A stretch of DNA of 64,000 nucleotides from Linnemannia elongata (taxonomy: Eukaryota; Mortierellomycota; Mortierellomycetes; Mortierellales; Mortierellaceae), in contig JAXBDG010000008.1 of the NCBI GenBank assembly GCA_036320915.1, forward strand, positions 2,542,001 to 2,606,000, read 5' to 3'. The notes beneath the pieces are model-generated. The model worked only from the letters and a program-made list of their open reading frames with translations. It made no database searches and had not been told where the DNA came from. Positions within the stretch are counted from its first letter, which is position 1, and each line of letters opens with the position of its first letter. The position numbers and the translations under genes were made by a program. Below are positions 11,453-21,961 of this stretch, in pieces.

Positions 11453-11543
11453 GCAAAAAAAAAAAGAGAAACAATGAAGGATTGAACGTGGGATCTAAAA
11501 ATATAACAATATGCGTCCGCTACACCAACTCTGCTACGAAAAG
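11453..11543 (-). other. Degenerate tRNA-like / SINE-like Pol III promoter module
   Basis: On the minus strand an A-box-like TAGCAGAGTTGG (11536-11525) is followed 38 bases later by a B-box-like GTTCAATCC (11487-11479). A T-run suited to Pol III termination follows (11465-11453). The spacing matches a tRNA. However, the T-stem and anticodon stem do not pair well, so it is not a functional tRNA as read. It could be a tRNA relic or a tRNA-derived short element. Confidence 0.3.
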
Positions 11544-11708
11544 GCACTTCAACACGTCAACAACAGCTAATTCAGCATATTTAAAGCCTAGATAGTGAAA
11601 CTATTGTTAAAGAATGAATCAGATGATACTTGCAATAGACGTGCACTTAGGGATTTTTCAAGTGATTTGACACCATAAAAAAAACCAAAAAAGACCGAAA
11701 AAGATTTT

Positions 11709-11803
11709 GAAAAATTTACACGGTGTAGAAGCCGGGGACTGTACAAAACATATGAACTGGATTTTTACAGCCCCCGACGGGCTGTAAATCGGAGTGTACG
11801 GCA
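11709..11803 (-). repeat. Right terminal inverted repeat
   Basis: This is the reverse complement of 9181-9276. The core from GTTCATATGTTTTGTACAGT to the inner edge is conserved. It contains the nested palindrome TTTACAGCCC...GGGCTGTAAA. Confidence 0.8.
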
Positions 11804-12012
11804 TAGGACTGCTAGAAGTATAATCCATATATTTTTATTTTTTCAAGAAAACAAGCCCCGATGTAACTTGACCAATATCCTAGTGGCGTATATCATCCGA
11901 CCGTTGGAAATCGAAATAAATTGTGAGGAGCCACAACGCCTAATATTCAATGACATGAGTCAGACGACCGATCTAACTTGAAGTATGTCACATAAGCACA
12001 AAAAGAAAGCTC

Positions 12013-12985
12013 AAATTAGATATTGGTTCAAAGTATGCGCCTATCTCTCTCGATATCAATCATATCGTAGTAGCTGTAGTGGATATAGTGTCTATCAACT
12101 TACGTGCTATTAGAGATGGAGTGATGATACCGAGTGTGAGGAAGAATACAGATTAGTTGTCTGTTCAAGAACGCGTCCCTCTCTCTCGATAGCAATCATA
12201 TCGTATTAGCTGTTGTGGATACAGTGTGTCTATCGACTTACTTCCTATTAGAGATGGAATGATGATACCGAGTGTGAGGAAGAATACTGGTAAGTTGGCT
12301 GTTCAACCATGCGTCCATCTCTCTCGATATCAATCATATCGTATTAGCTGTTGTGGGTACAGTGTGTCTATCAACTTACTCGCTATTAGAGATTGAATGA
12401 TGATACCGAGTGTGAGGAAGAATACAGATTAGTTGGCTGTTCAACAACGCGTCCATCTCTCTCGATATCAATCATATCGTATTAGCTGTTGTGGGTACAG
12501 TGTGTCTATCAACTTACGTGCTATTAGAGATGGAATGATAATACCGAGTGTGAGAAAAAATACAGATTAGTTGGCTGTTCAACAACGCGTCCATCTCTCT
12601 CGATATCAATCATATCGTATTAGCTGTTGTGGGTACAGTGTGTCTATCAACTTACGTGCTATTAGAGATTGAATGATGATACCGAGTGTGAGGAAGAATA
12701 CAGGTAAGTTGGCTGTTCAACAGCGCATCCCTCTCTCTCGATATCAATCATATCGTATTAGCTGTTGTGGGTACAGTGTGTCTATCAACTTACGTGCTAT
12801 TAGAGATTGAATGATGATACCGAGTGTGAGGAAGAATACAGGTAAGTTGGCTGTTCAACAGCGCATCCCTCTCTCTCGATATCAATCATATCGTATTAGC
12901 TGTTGTGGGTACTGTATATCAACTTACGGGCTATTGGGGATGGAGTGTTGATAGCGAGGGACAGAAGGAAAGCAAATTAGTTACA
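12013..12985 (+). repeat. Tandem repeat, 138-bp unit, about seven copies
   Basis: The block cgatatcaatcatatcgta recurs at 12051, 12187 (one change), 12325, 12463, 12601, 12739 and 12877. That gives a period of 136 then exactly 138. Units differ by scattered substitutions (for example gatggaatg versus gattgaatg, and acagattag versus acaggtaag). The last copy decays after ~12915. The first copy starts near 12013 and is the most divergent at its left edge. The array lies ~200 bp right of the inverted-repeat element. The unit contains an imperfect palindrome, cgatat...atatcg. There are no spacers, so it is not a CRISPR array. Confidence 0.92.
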
Positions 12986-13349
12986 ACCTCATCAAAGCCG
13001 GTGTTGTTACGGTTGTGTTTAATAATGGCAACTGTTTCCTGGGCATGTAAGGCTGCTCAGCCTTTTGTTTCCAATGCACAGCATAGTAACTGGACTGTGT
13101 TTTGAGGTAGGTGATGAAAACTTACAAAGGAATAGCGGTCTTCAAACACATGAGGACGCATGCAACAAACAAATATCGGAGCTGCATTTCTGAATCGGAT
13201 AGGGTTGTAATGTAGAGTTAGTTAATTTGAGTGGAGGGAATGGTTGCAAGCTGAGAAGGAGATAGTGAAAAGCAAGATGGGATGTTGAAAGGAAGAAGAT
13301 AAGTAAGTAGAGGAAGAGCACAAAAGATCTGTTTTTTTGAAACATCGAA

Positions 13350-13454
13350 GGATGCTGAAATAGAGATCACGGGATGTCAGGAAAAGATCAAGGAATGCCG
13401 TGAAAAGATTAAGGGATGCCGGGAAAAGATCAAGGAATGCTGGAAAATATCAAA
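13350..13454 (+). repeat. Tandem repeat, 21-bp unit, five copies, with decayed tail
   Basis: The consensus is about ggratgccgggaaaagatcaa, repeated at 13350, 13371, 13392, 13413 and 13434. Beyond 13454 to ~13640 the sequence stays purine-rich with fragments such as atcaaggaat and gaaaatatcaagga, as if the array once extended further. Confidence 0.75.
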
Positions 13455-13811
13455 GGTTTTGAAAAGAGAAAAGAGCAAGGCCCAGAAAAAAATCATGGGA
13501 TAAGAAAAAGCAAGGGATATGAAAAGGCAGGGAATTGCAAGTAAATGGGCAAGGAAAAATCAAGGAATCATGGACGAAAATAAGAAAGACAATGGATGGA
13601 GAAAATATCAAGGACTTTTGGCAGCCAAGCTTTCATAGCGACGTTGCTTCATGATCCTTCGATGTTGGCTCCTTCAATCCTCGCTTCATTGGTTCATTAG
13701 TATTCGAGGTCGCGTCATTGATGCTTAGTTGACTTTAAGATCTACTTGTTGTGTCAACTGAAATCACATTTTCACATGGTAGGACTATGTACGATCTCCT
13801 AAAAAATCACA

Positions 13812-14354
13812 ATGCCCGCGATCGCGCTCAAATTTAGCGCTGGTGGCCAGAGTAAACTGGGCTTTTGTATCCTCCTGCTCCGCCTCTTTGATGTACCAAT
13901 CTGCAACTTTGATATAATTCCACGGAACACTGACCCTTGCTGTGAGAATAGGCTATGCGGTTCTGAGCTATTCCGTTTCTTTGGGCGACTGCTTTGAGGT
14001 ACCAGGCGACGGCCTTGGTATGATCCTTGGAAACTCCCGTGCCATATTCATACATCAGCCTGACTTTCCGCCGACTCTCGGAGTCCTCTTGCTCGGCTGC
14101 ATGGAGATTCCGATGCATGGCGGTATGGAAGTTTTGAGAATGGCTGCCCTTGCCTTTGTAGAACATATCGCCCAGTGTGACTTGAGCCTCCAGATCGCCT
14201 TGATTGACCCTGATTGACAACTGGGCACTCTTCGGGAACGCGGCAACAAGGGTGTCCTGGTTGAAGTGTAACCCGATATTTTCAAGAATAAAAGGTCGAG
14301 TAAAGAAGTTGGTTCTTTTATTATGAGCTTGTTAAGGAATAGCATCCATGGCAC
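13812..14354 (-). pseudogene. Sel1-repeat protein relic
   Basis: On the minus strand one frame gives LEAQVTLGDMFYKGKGSHSQ, then VRLMYEYGTGVSKDHTKAVA and WYLKAVAQRNGIAQNRIAY. The next repeat (VADWYIKEAEQEDTKAQFTL) is in a different frame. These match the Sel1 pattern A-x-LG-x-x-Y-x-x-G-x-GV-x-x-D-x-x-x-A-x-x-W-Y. Sel1 repeats are helical protein-interaction repeats. Frame changes, loss of consensus in places and no start codon mark it as a pseudogene. It may be the 3' part of the same former gene as 14503-15990. Confidence 0.6.
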
Positions 14355-14502
14355 CTGAGTGGGACATGCAGGTGGGCTTGCCTATTTCGTGAAGTAAAAA
14401 AGAAAAAAGAAAGCTAATCCTCTAGTAGGGTTCACACGTGTCCATAGCAATGGTCCTGAGGCGACCATAACTGACTGCCTTCACGATAATTTGGGCGACA
14501 CT

Positions 14503-15990
14503 CTACGTGCTGGGACTGACGCTGAAAAAGTTGTCCTCGCTGTTGTTTGGGTAAAATTGAGGTCCAAAGAGGTCCGTTCGGGGAACTGCCATATGCGAGT
14601 AGTTGGCTAAAGCCAATTCCATATGCCCGTGGGGGTTCCGTCCTCTACATGTTGCAGGGGTTGTGGCAGCACCGTTTGAGGCACTTCTTAGGGCGGCCCT
14701 ACTAGTAGTTCCAATGGCTTCTGCTGCGATGTTGGCGAATGAGTTCCTGGGTACGCACATCATCCAAAACATCTTCAAGGGTGACTTCAGGGACACAGGC
14801 AATACGAAGCGGGTCAAGAGTAGATTAATTAGACCAAGAATAGCTTGCATGTTAGATATCTGTTTTCGCCAGCAAGTATGAACAAAACAGCATGCAGAAT
14901 ACAATAGTTGGTTAACGAAGGACGTACCCTCGAAAGTCGTTACTCTTGAGGAAGGGGACGACTTTGGTGTCATGCTGGAGATAAAGGGATACCTCAAAAG
15001 ACGACAAGAAAGTCGCTCCAGAGGATAATTTCGTTTCCAAAGGAAGAGTCAAATTGGTGGCAATGTGGACGGTCTTGTTCATGCTGGGGAGGGGTATGAC
15101 CTGGACGCCTTGTTGTAGTCTCTCTGACCGTAGCTTGTGGGTGGATAGTGGGTGTTGGAGAGTGAGGATGGTGTCGACAACAGCAGGGTTGGAAATGGGG
15201 GCTTGGTTGGCTTTGTGGGTCACGTCAAACCATACTTTGGGTCAAGGAAGACCGAGAGCTTTATGAATTAATCCTTGTCATTAGTGGAATCATCACAATT
15301 ATTTTGGCTATTTGTCACCAGGAGGGTCGAAGCAAGTAGCGATGATAGTAAAGGAGCCGATAACGGTGAAAGGGTCTGATGGCGGTGAAGGGATCGAAGA
15401 CTCACTTGGAGAATCTCCCTCGACAATATCCAATACGGCCTTTGGCAAGGTAGTAATACGATGGGGCGCAATCCTATTTTTTGAACAGGAACAGGAAAAA
15501 AGCTATCAGAGGTCTTTTGGTGGTAACTGATAATAAGCAGCATTGCCGAAAAATCACACGATTGTTGGCATACTCTCTATTGTCGTGATCCCTCAGTTAC
15601 GAAAGAATTACATCCCCCAATGTTTGATCCGAGGGACGCCAAGAAACCAATCTAGGACGTCGTCCAAAAAAAACGACGTGTTGCTTCAAGTCCCAGCAAT
15701 AGAGTGTCGCTATTTTCACGACCTGGTCGGAAGCGTACGAGTCAGCTAGTCGAAATAACCGATAGGTTGGTCAGGGTGGATCGTCCTTCTCCATTGCTTT
15801 TTGTCGAAAGAGTGGAACTGATGAGTTTCCACTGATTTGCGAGGAGGGATTCAAATGTACTTGTGAGATGAATGCGGGTGAATGAGGGCCAAAGAGATGC
15901 AAGAACAACACCATGGCAGGGACCGCTCTTTTTGTCCATCGAGTGCCCAAATGCCTGCGCCATATCAAAAATTCAGTACTTAGTCTCACC
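14503..15990 (-). pseudogene. Decayed gene of unrecognised family
   Basis: Protein-like stretches lie in several minus frames. One is PKVWFDVTHKANQAPISNPA (~15245-15180). It continues through GVQVIPLPSMNKTVHIATNL to FLKSNDFRG (~14930), followed by a plausible intron (gtacgt...gcaag). Next comes CVPEVTLEDVLDDV, and then in another frame FANIAAEAIGTTSRAALRSA up to DLFGPQFYPNN. Upstream, 15742-15963 has another open part. The pieces read as one protein broken by frameshifts and stops. I do not recognise the family. Its proximity to the Sel1 relic on the same strand suggests one former gene, unproven. Confidence 0.4.
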
Positions 15991-17426
15991 CAGGGTTTTC
16001 TTGCCCTTCAAAACTCAACGTCAGCAATGATCACAATCCTCTTCCCCTCGAGTATGTACGACATGCGACTAACATCGGTTATCAGTGTTGAAAAATAAAC
16101 AAGGATGTTCATGTACTCTAGGCTAAAACGACATCGGCGAGTGGGATACACACAATGAAAATACGAGCAGATCATGAAGGTCAATTATAGACAATTGTAA
16201 TTGAAAGGCTGTAGGGAAGACATTCTCAGTGAGGACTAAAGAGACCATCCGCAAAGGTCGCCCAGTAGAAGGGCAGAATCATATCCCATGAAAGATGCGA
16301 AGAAAGAAGCAGAGACGACTAAACAGGGATTGCTTTAGTTCGAACAAGTCCTAGTTACCCTATGAATGAATATAAGCCTCGAGATCCAAAAGAGATGCGC
16401 TTGTTCGACAATCCAGTTAGAGTACAATCACAGGAAAAAGACAGACCGACGAGTCCCGAAGCGATCCTCAATGTGTGCACCATATGGTAACGTCTATTTT
16501 TGACCATTGGTGCTATGGCTATAACCCCGTCCTTCATCACGCAAAGATTGTGAATACAGACAGTGAAGCGTATCCTGACAACCCTAAATGAAAAAGGGGT
16601 TGCGGGCGTTTTTTTTTCTTGTTGAATGGTTTGTGCAAAATGCTCGAAAACCAGAGAAGAAAGGAAACAACGTTACCACTGTCTCATTCAAAGAACAACA
16701 CAACGCCACGGGGTAACAACATGTCATATCCCTGTAATACATTTCTTTATTGAAGTAAAGAAAACAAAATGCACAATCGATGTCGTAAGAAAGTTAGTGG
16801 ACAACGTAGTGCTGGTCAAAATCGTAATAGCAGGCGAATAAAAATGAAAGAATCGCCAAAGACATGGTATTGAACCATTTATCGTCTCGTTGTGTCTTGG
16901 GAGGAAAGAAGTGTCCGATGAAAAAAGACAGGTTCCTTCTAGACCTGAAAAAACTGAGCAGTGAAAAATGAATAGCCTTCCCTTTACCAAATTCGATCGC
17001 GTCGCTTTTCACAGAAGGAAAGGGTGGCGCCAATGCTTACAACACCTCGTCGAATCGTCCCAGTTAAATGTTCATATGAAGGATTTTGTAATCGCTCCGT
17101 TTCAGTAGGCTTGTGCTGCACAAGCACGCTCTTATCGCCGACATGGTAACTACGGGCATCCATGAGTCCGACAAAACGGCATGCATGCCTTTACGGCAAC
17201 GGCTAATTGTCCATCATGCCCGAGTAATTTATTTTCTCACATGTCATATGAGAGTACGTATGTCCTAGGGATAAAAAAAATCTGTGTCCTATCCACTTTT
17301 TTTTGCTGTTTTCCTCGTTGTCGATCAAGAAACTGTTGCTGTCTTGAACATTTTTATCATACGTTATCGTTGTTGTCAAACTGGTGGACCGCTGTTCTGC
17401 AACTTTTCCTCCTTCAGTCTTCTGGG

Positions 17427-17457
17427 GTTGTTGTTGTTGTTGTTGTTGTTGTTGTTG
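17427..17457 (+). repeat. GTT microsatellite
   Basis: About ten GTT units, a pure tract. Confidence 0.9.
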
Positions 17458-17861
17458 AAGGAGTGGAGGTCGAGGGTGATCGTGCATTTTTTTTTTGGTG
17501 AACTATGGGGGGATCCAGGGGTTCGATAACATTGTTCTCGCGACCAGCCGATACCATTTACCGTTCGACTGACCTGTTTTTGACATAAAAAAAGGGTTTG
17601 TTGGATGAAGGGTACCAATTCGCGACAAGCAATTAGATAGTAAAGAGGAACACTGGTTCCTCTTTCTTGGGCCATGAATTACCAACATCCCGCGTTTCGT
17701 TGCCTGACCGTCTGTATTTAGAATCTGAAAGGAGTTTTACAAGGTTTTTCTTGCGTCGTCTCCGCGTTCGTATAGTAAACCCCGATTGACTGTTTTCTTG
17801 CCGCGTTTTTTAAGGATGTCCGTCAGGCCACAAGGTATCTTGTTACCGAAAGTTTCATTGT

Positions 17862-17864
<3 letters not shown>

Positions 17865-17902
<38 letters not shown>
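17865..17902 (+). repeat. T homopolymer, 38 nt
   Basis: An uninterrupted T run. The length in the assembly may be unreliable. Confidence 0.9.
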
Positions 17903-17906
<4 letters not shown>

Positions 17907-18358
17907 CAACATATTCAGTTTGATATCTCATCCTCAGTCAGACGCCTTTTTTTACCATTGATTTACTTTTATCAGTAATCTTTTCTATTCTTTGACAGCC
18001 GATGAAGATTTGGTTAGTTTTGTTTTTTTGTGCTTGTCTTTATTTTTTTTCCTGTTTTTTTGCTCGTCTATTTTTTTTAAGGAGTGAAGTTTGAGGATAT
18101 GGTGCTTGCATCCTTGACAGCCAATTAAAGGATATGGGTGAACGACTTTCTTTTCCTTGTTTTCCTCATTTTGAGGGATAGCATTGTATGTTCCTTTCGT
18201 TTTCAGAGGCGGATTGAGATATATGGCGAGGGGGATGTGGGATGAAGGGGAGAAAAGAGAGAAAGAAAAAAAAAGGGGGGGATGGATATGGACGCGACCA
18301 AGACAACGACAGTGTACTGTATTCGACTTTGGGGTCTAAACTCACGTTCCACGGACTA

Positions 18359-18359
<1 letters not shown>

Positions 18360-18389
<30 letters not shown>
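18360..18389 (+). repeat. A homopolymer, 30 nt
   Basis: An uninterrupted A run ~450 bp from the T run, in opposite base composition. Confidence 0.9.
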
Positions 18390-18395
<6 letters not shown>

Positions 18396-18779
18396 GTAGA
18401 GACAAAGGGGTGTTCTTGTCTCTTGCGCTCTTCCTTTGGTCGCCCACTTTTTTATTTTTATTTTTATTCCCTGTCTTTGATGGAGTTTGTTGCATTGGTG
18501 GTGATAATAAAATGGAGCGAGTGAAATGATTGAATGATGGTGAGGGTGACTGATGGGGTTGGTATCGGATGTCAATGGTTAAAAACAGCGCCCTAGGAGG
18601 ACGAACTGGTAGAAAACAATAATGATCTTTCATGTATAGCATTCCAATGTGATTTTTTATTTTTGTCCCCTTCAATTGCTTCTATAGGGGATCCACAAAC
18701 GTCCATGTCCGATTCTCCATGCCCCAAGTCCCTCGATCCTCTGCTCTGCTGCTGACTGTTCCTGAGTTCAGTCCCGACT

Positions 18780-20297
18780 TTACTGGTAAGACACATGAGG
18801 AGAGTTGGAGATAGTCTCTCCCTCAGGAGTAACATAAGCCGCACAAAGTCCACCATCGACCGCCATATCCGTACCCGTCATATAAGAGCTCTCATCACTC
18901 GCCAGGAACAACGCCGCCTTGGCCTGCTCAATCGCCTCTCCAAACCGTCCCATGGGCACATGAACCAACCGTCTGTTCTTCTTATCATCCGTGTTCAAGA
19001 ACTCCATCAGCAAAGGCGTACGCAAAGGACCAGGGCAGAGGGAGTTGAAGCGGATGTTTTCTTTGGCGTGGACGACGGCAAGTTCGCGGGTCATGGCGAG
19101 GACAGCGCCCTTGGAAGCGGTGTAGGCGAGTTGGGGGGTTGCGGCGCCGCGGAGGGCGACAAAGGAGGCGGTGTTGATGATGGAGCCGCCGCCAGTCTTG
19201 CGCATCTCTTCGATGGCGTATTTGCAGCCCCACCAGACTCCCTTTACGTTGATCTTCATCGTCAAGTCCCTATTGAGGTTGAAAGGGATGTGTGTAGAGG
19301 TTAGTGATAACAGTATATAGGAATGAACAACATGGACAACAAACAGCAGTGAGCGAGGAATAGGAAAGACAGAAAGATAAGCGTACCAGATGTCCTCGGA
19401 GGTGGTGAGGGCGTTGTCATCGGCAGGGTGCATGATTCCAGCGTTGTTGAAGACGATGCTCAGCTTGCCTATTATCGCATTGACAAACAACACATGTCCA
19501 CACAATGCACAAGAAAGTAGAAAAGAAGTAAAGAGTGGAAAGTAAAAGTAAAAGATTAATATGCAGGTTGAGTTAGGTTGACTCCCCTCTGTTGCTCTGT
19601 TGTGGTCAGTTGACGAAAGTCGCCTAATGCCAAATATTTTACCCACACTCTTATTCTTCTCGAGGTACGCCTTGTCTCCAGTCAACATACCCATACACGT
19701 ATTACTCTGTTTTCTTCACACGTACATCCATCAAATACTAGCATCACTCACCCACACTTCCATTTCCTTTAGACCATCATCATCACGCCCTTCTCGCTAA
19801 CCCAGCCCTCCAGAACTTACCAAACTCAGAAACAGCAAGCTGGATCATTTTCTTGACATCCTCCTCGTTACTGACATCGGCACGGATCGAGACCGCACGG
19901 CCCTTTCCAAAGAGCGAAGTAATCTTCTCGACAGTCGCTGCGGCCGCCTTGTCGTTGATGTCGGCACACACCACCTGGGCGCCCTCGGAGGCGAACAATA
20001 CTGACGATTCCAGGCCGATTCCACTATAAAGGGATTGAACATGGATTGAGGGAGTGAAGGGTTAATAGGCGGGACAAAGGCGAAGAAGAGGGGGGGGAGT
20101 CATGAGCCTTCTTGGTATTATTTTCTCACGAGAAGAGTGCTGTAGGGGGGCGTGTGTTCCTGAACAAAAAGTCGAAAGTTGGTGAATTGTGAGGAAATGC
20201 AACATGGGCTAGGGAGAGAAGGGTGGGGGACTTGCCTGCCAGCACCGGTAATGACGGCGACTTTGTTAGCGAGACGGGATCCGTATGGGGGAGACAT
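18780..20297 (-). CDS. Short-chain dehydrogenase/reductase (classical SDR)
   Basis: There are four exons: 20297-20236, 20023-19821, 19468-19387 and 19269-18780, encoding 278 aa. The order is the dinucleotide-binding TGAGSGIG (17-24), an NNAG block, then the catalytic tetrad N123-S151-Y165-K169 (Y-T-A-S-K). An acidic residue ends beta-2 (VVCADIND), which favours NAD(H) over NADP(H) by family rule. The CPGPLRTPL block and a C-terminal VDGG are also present. The closest general type is FabG-like oxidoreductases; the substrate is unknown. Intron 1 has a GC donor (GGCAG|gcaagt) rather than GT. The join restores AGS-GIG exactly, so I trust it. Upstream is an AG/CT-biased leader. The protein is slightly longer than the 250-aa norm because of the C-terminal tail after the VDGG. 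Confidence 0.9.
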
Positions 20298-21237
20298 GTC
20301 TTGTTATTGTTTTGTGTATGTAAGTGAGTGGTTGATAGGTTTGGGAAGGATGAGTGTACAAGGGTGGAAGAAACAGAAGAAAAGAAAAGAAAAGAGGTAA
20401 AGAAAAGAGGATCGAGCGCGCTTTTATAGCGGATCATGCATTCGAACCCTGCGTGCGTTTTGTACTAACAAAGAAATAGGACGTGAGAGGGGAAGGATGA
20501 CAAAGGGGGTAAGGTACGAAAACAAAAAACAAAACGAGCACATGTCCAACGAGCCCTTTTGATACCTTTACTTTGCATGTTTGTTTTCTATCCTTCTTCT
20601 TCCTCTTTGCAAATCAAGGCTTTGACTCCTCCCTTCACTCACCTCTCGCGCCCAGTTATATTTTTGTGACCAACAAATGCGCCGAGAGCCAAAGAAGATA
20701 GGAAAGGGGGGGGGGCAGGGGGAAGGAGACGCCCAAGCAAGGCCGACCATATTTTTTCTACTTCATATTCTTTCATAGGCTGTCTAATGGAACAGAAGGT
20801 AGACATACATATACACGTTGGTTCGTTGAAGGAAGGGGCATAATGATTCCCGGCAAAAATATCAATAAGAGGTTAGCGTAACGTATCTTGTTCGTACAAC
20901 AACGAGAAAAGGGAAGGATAAAGGAACAAATACCACCAAACAAATGGAGCGCGAAGGAAAGGAAAAAAAACAAGGTTATAGCAGGGGGTCAGGCGCGTGT
21001 TTGTTGTCTCCAGACGTTAGAGGCAAGGATGTGCGATATGAGAACCTGCATTGGATCCACACATAGACAGGGAAGAAAGAGTCATTCCTTATTCATAGAT
21101 CTACCGAAGAGCACACAACACTATGGTTCTTAGAATGGAAGATCATATAAAATAAAAAGATTCTATGGGAACATGTATACTAGGGAAATAGGTCGTCTAC
21201 ATCATCTACAATTATGTGTTCTACTTTTTATCTAGAT
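20298..21237. other. Intergenic: SDR promoter and PRL 3' flank
   Basis: The minus-strand side next to 20297 is CT-rich (20320-20400). A G run (20706-20716) and AT-rich sequence (21130-21237) follow. No open frame with recognisable content is present. Confidence 0.45.
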
Positions 21238-21930
21238 TCACTTTCTTCCAAAAAGCTTTGATATGAACCCATGCTTCTTCTTCTCGGCGATAACTTGTGT
21301 TCCAGCGCCATTACTGTACTGTTGAGGCTGAGGCGCAGGAGGAAGGGGACCACCACCACTGTTCCCTGTGGATGCCAAGGATGTTGATGATACAGGTAGT
21401 TGTTTCAACGTGTTGTGGTTGCTATTGGTGACATTCAAGTTGCCGTTGGCGTGTGTCTTTGGTGATTTCCTGGACCCAAAGCCCTTTTTCCTCTTTTTGT
21501 AGCTATGTTAGTCGAGTCAAGGAAGGTATGGAGATAGGGAAGAGGGTATGAGGGTGTGAGTTCGAGGAAAATAATTTTTCATTCGCGTGTTTCAATTTTG
21601 AACATACCACAAAGAGAGTGGCATGCTGGTTTGGTATGTGGAATGTTTACCTGTCCAAGAAGGCGATCTGGACGCGGTTCAATGCGCCTCGTCTTGCCTT
21701 GCGGATGTAAGCAATCGCATCCTACACGAGTAACACACATCATGCATTAAATGAAAAAGAAGAGGTAATATCGGATGAGTGGCATGCTTGCGATGATATG
21801 ATGATGATAATGAGAGAAGGAGAGTCAGGAGTCTCAAGAGTCCTGAAGAGGAAGTGATGATCCCGGGGAATTGTCCGAATGTAGACGGAAGTAGACAGAG
21901 TGGCAACGTGAGAGAGAAACACTGCAGAAC

Positions 21931-21961
<31 letters not shown>

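Larger units (their letters stand above)
9181..11803. mobile_element. Candidate non-autonomous DNA transposon (~2.6 kb) with ~95-bp terminal inverted repeats
   Basis: Bases 9181-9276 and the reverse complement of 11709-11803 match almost base for base. Both begin TGCCGTACACTC and end CACCGTGTAAATTTTTC. Between them is ~2.4 kb with no recognisable transposase: only short, low-complexity open frames, a CTT microsatellite (10783-10807) and a tRNA-like module (11453-11543). The arms contain a smaller palindrome (TTTACAG...CTGTAAA). Weaker inverted similarity continues outward for ~90 bases (GTATMATCC and TTGCAAGAA-type blocks), so the real ends may be further out. I see no obvious target-site duplication at the core ends. 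A fold-back pair of two separate insertions is an alternative. Confidence 0.6.
15991..18779. other. Long intergenic stretch without a convincing gene
   Basis: Only short frames lacking domain similarity are present. Bases 17203-17487 read as polyQ on the minus strand solely because of a GTT microsatellite. Bases 17865-17902 and 18360-18389 are very long T and A runs. Bases 18166-18675 are pyrimidine-biased on the minus strand. The right end is the 3' flank of the SDR gene. Confidence 0.45.

Noticed and set aside
12013..12985. A coding repeat protein
   Set aside because: One plus-strand frame reads for most of each 138-bp unit, but stops (TAG or TGA) recur in nearly every unit and no start or splice is evident.
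12013..12985. A CRISPR array
   Set aside because: Units are contiguous and similar throughout, without unique spacers, in a eukaryotic genome.
17203..17487. PolyQ protein on the minus strand
   Set aside because: The Gln run is a GTT microsatellite. The flanks show no protein-like character.
18166..18675. Minus-strand frame with poly-Phe
   Set aside because: It passes through the 30-nt A run and is otherwise low-complexity.
20400..20465. tRNA suggested by a B-box-like gggttcgaatgc on the minus strand
   Set aside because: The T-stem does not pair and there is no A-box at the right distance.
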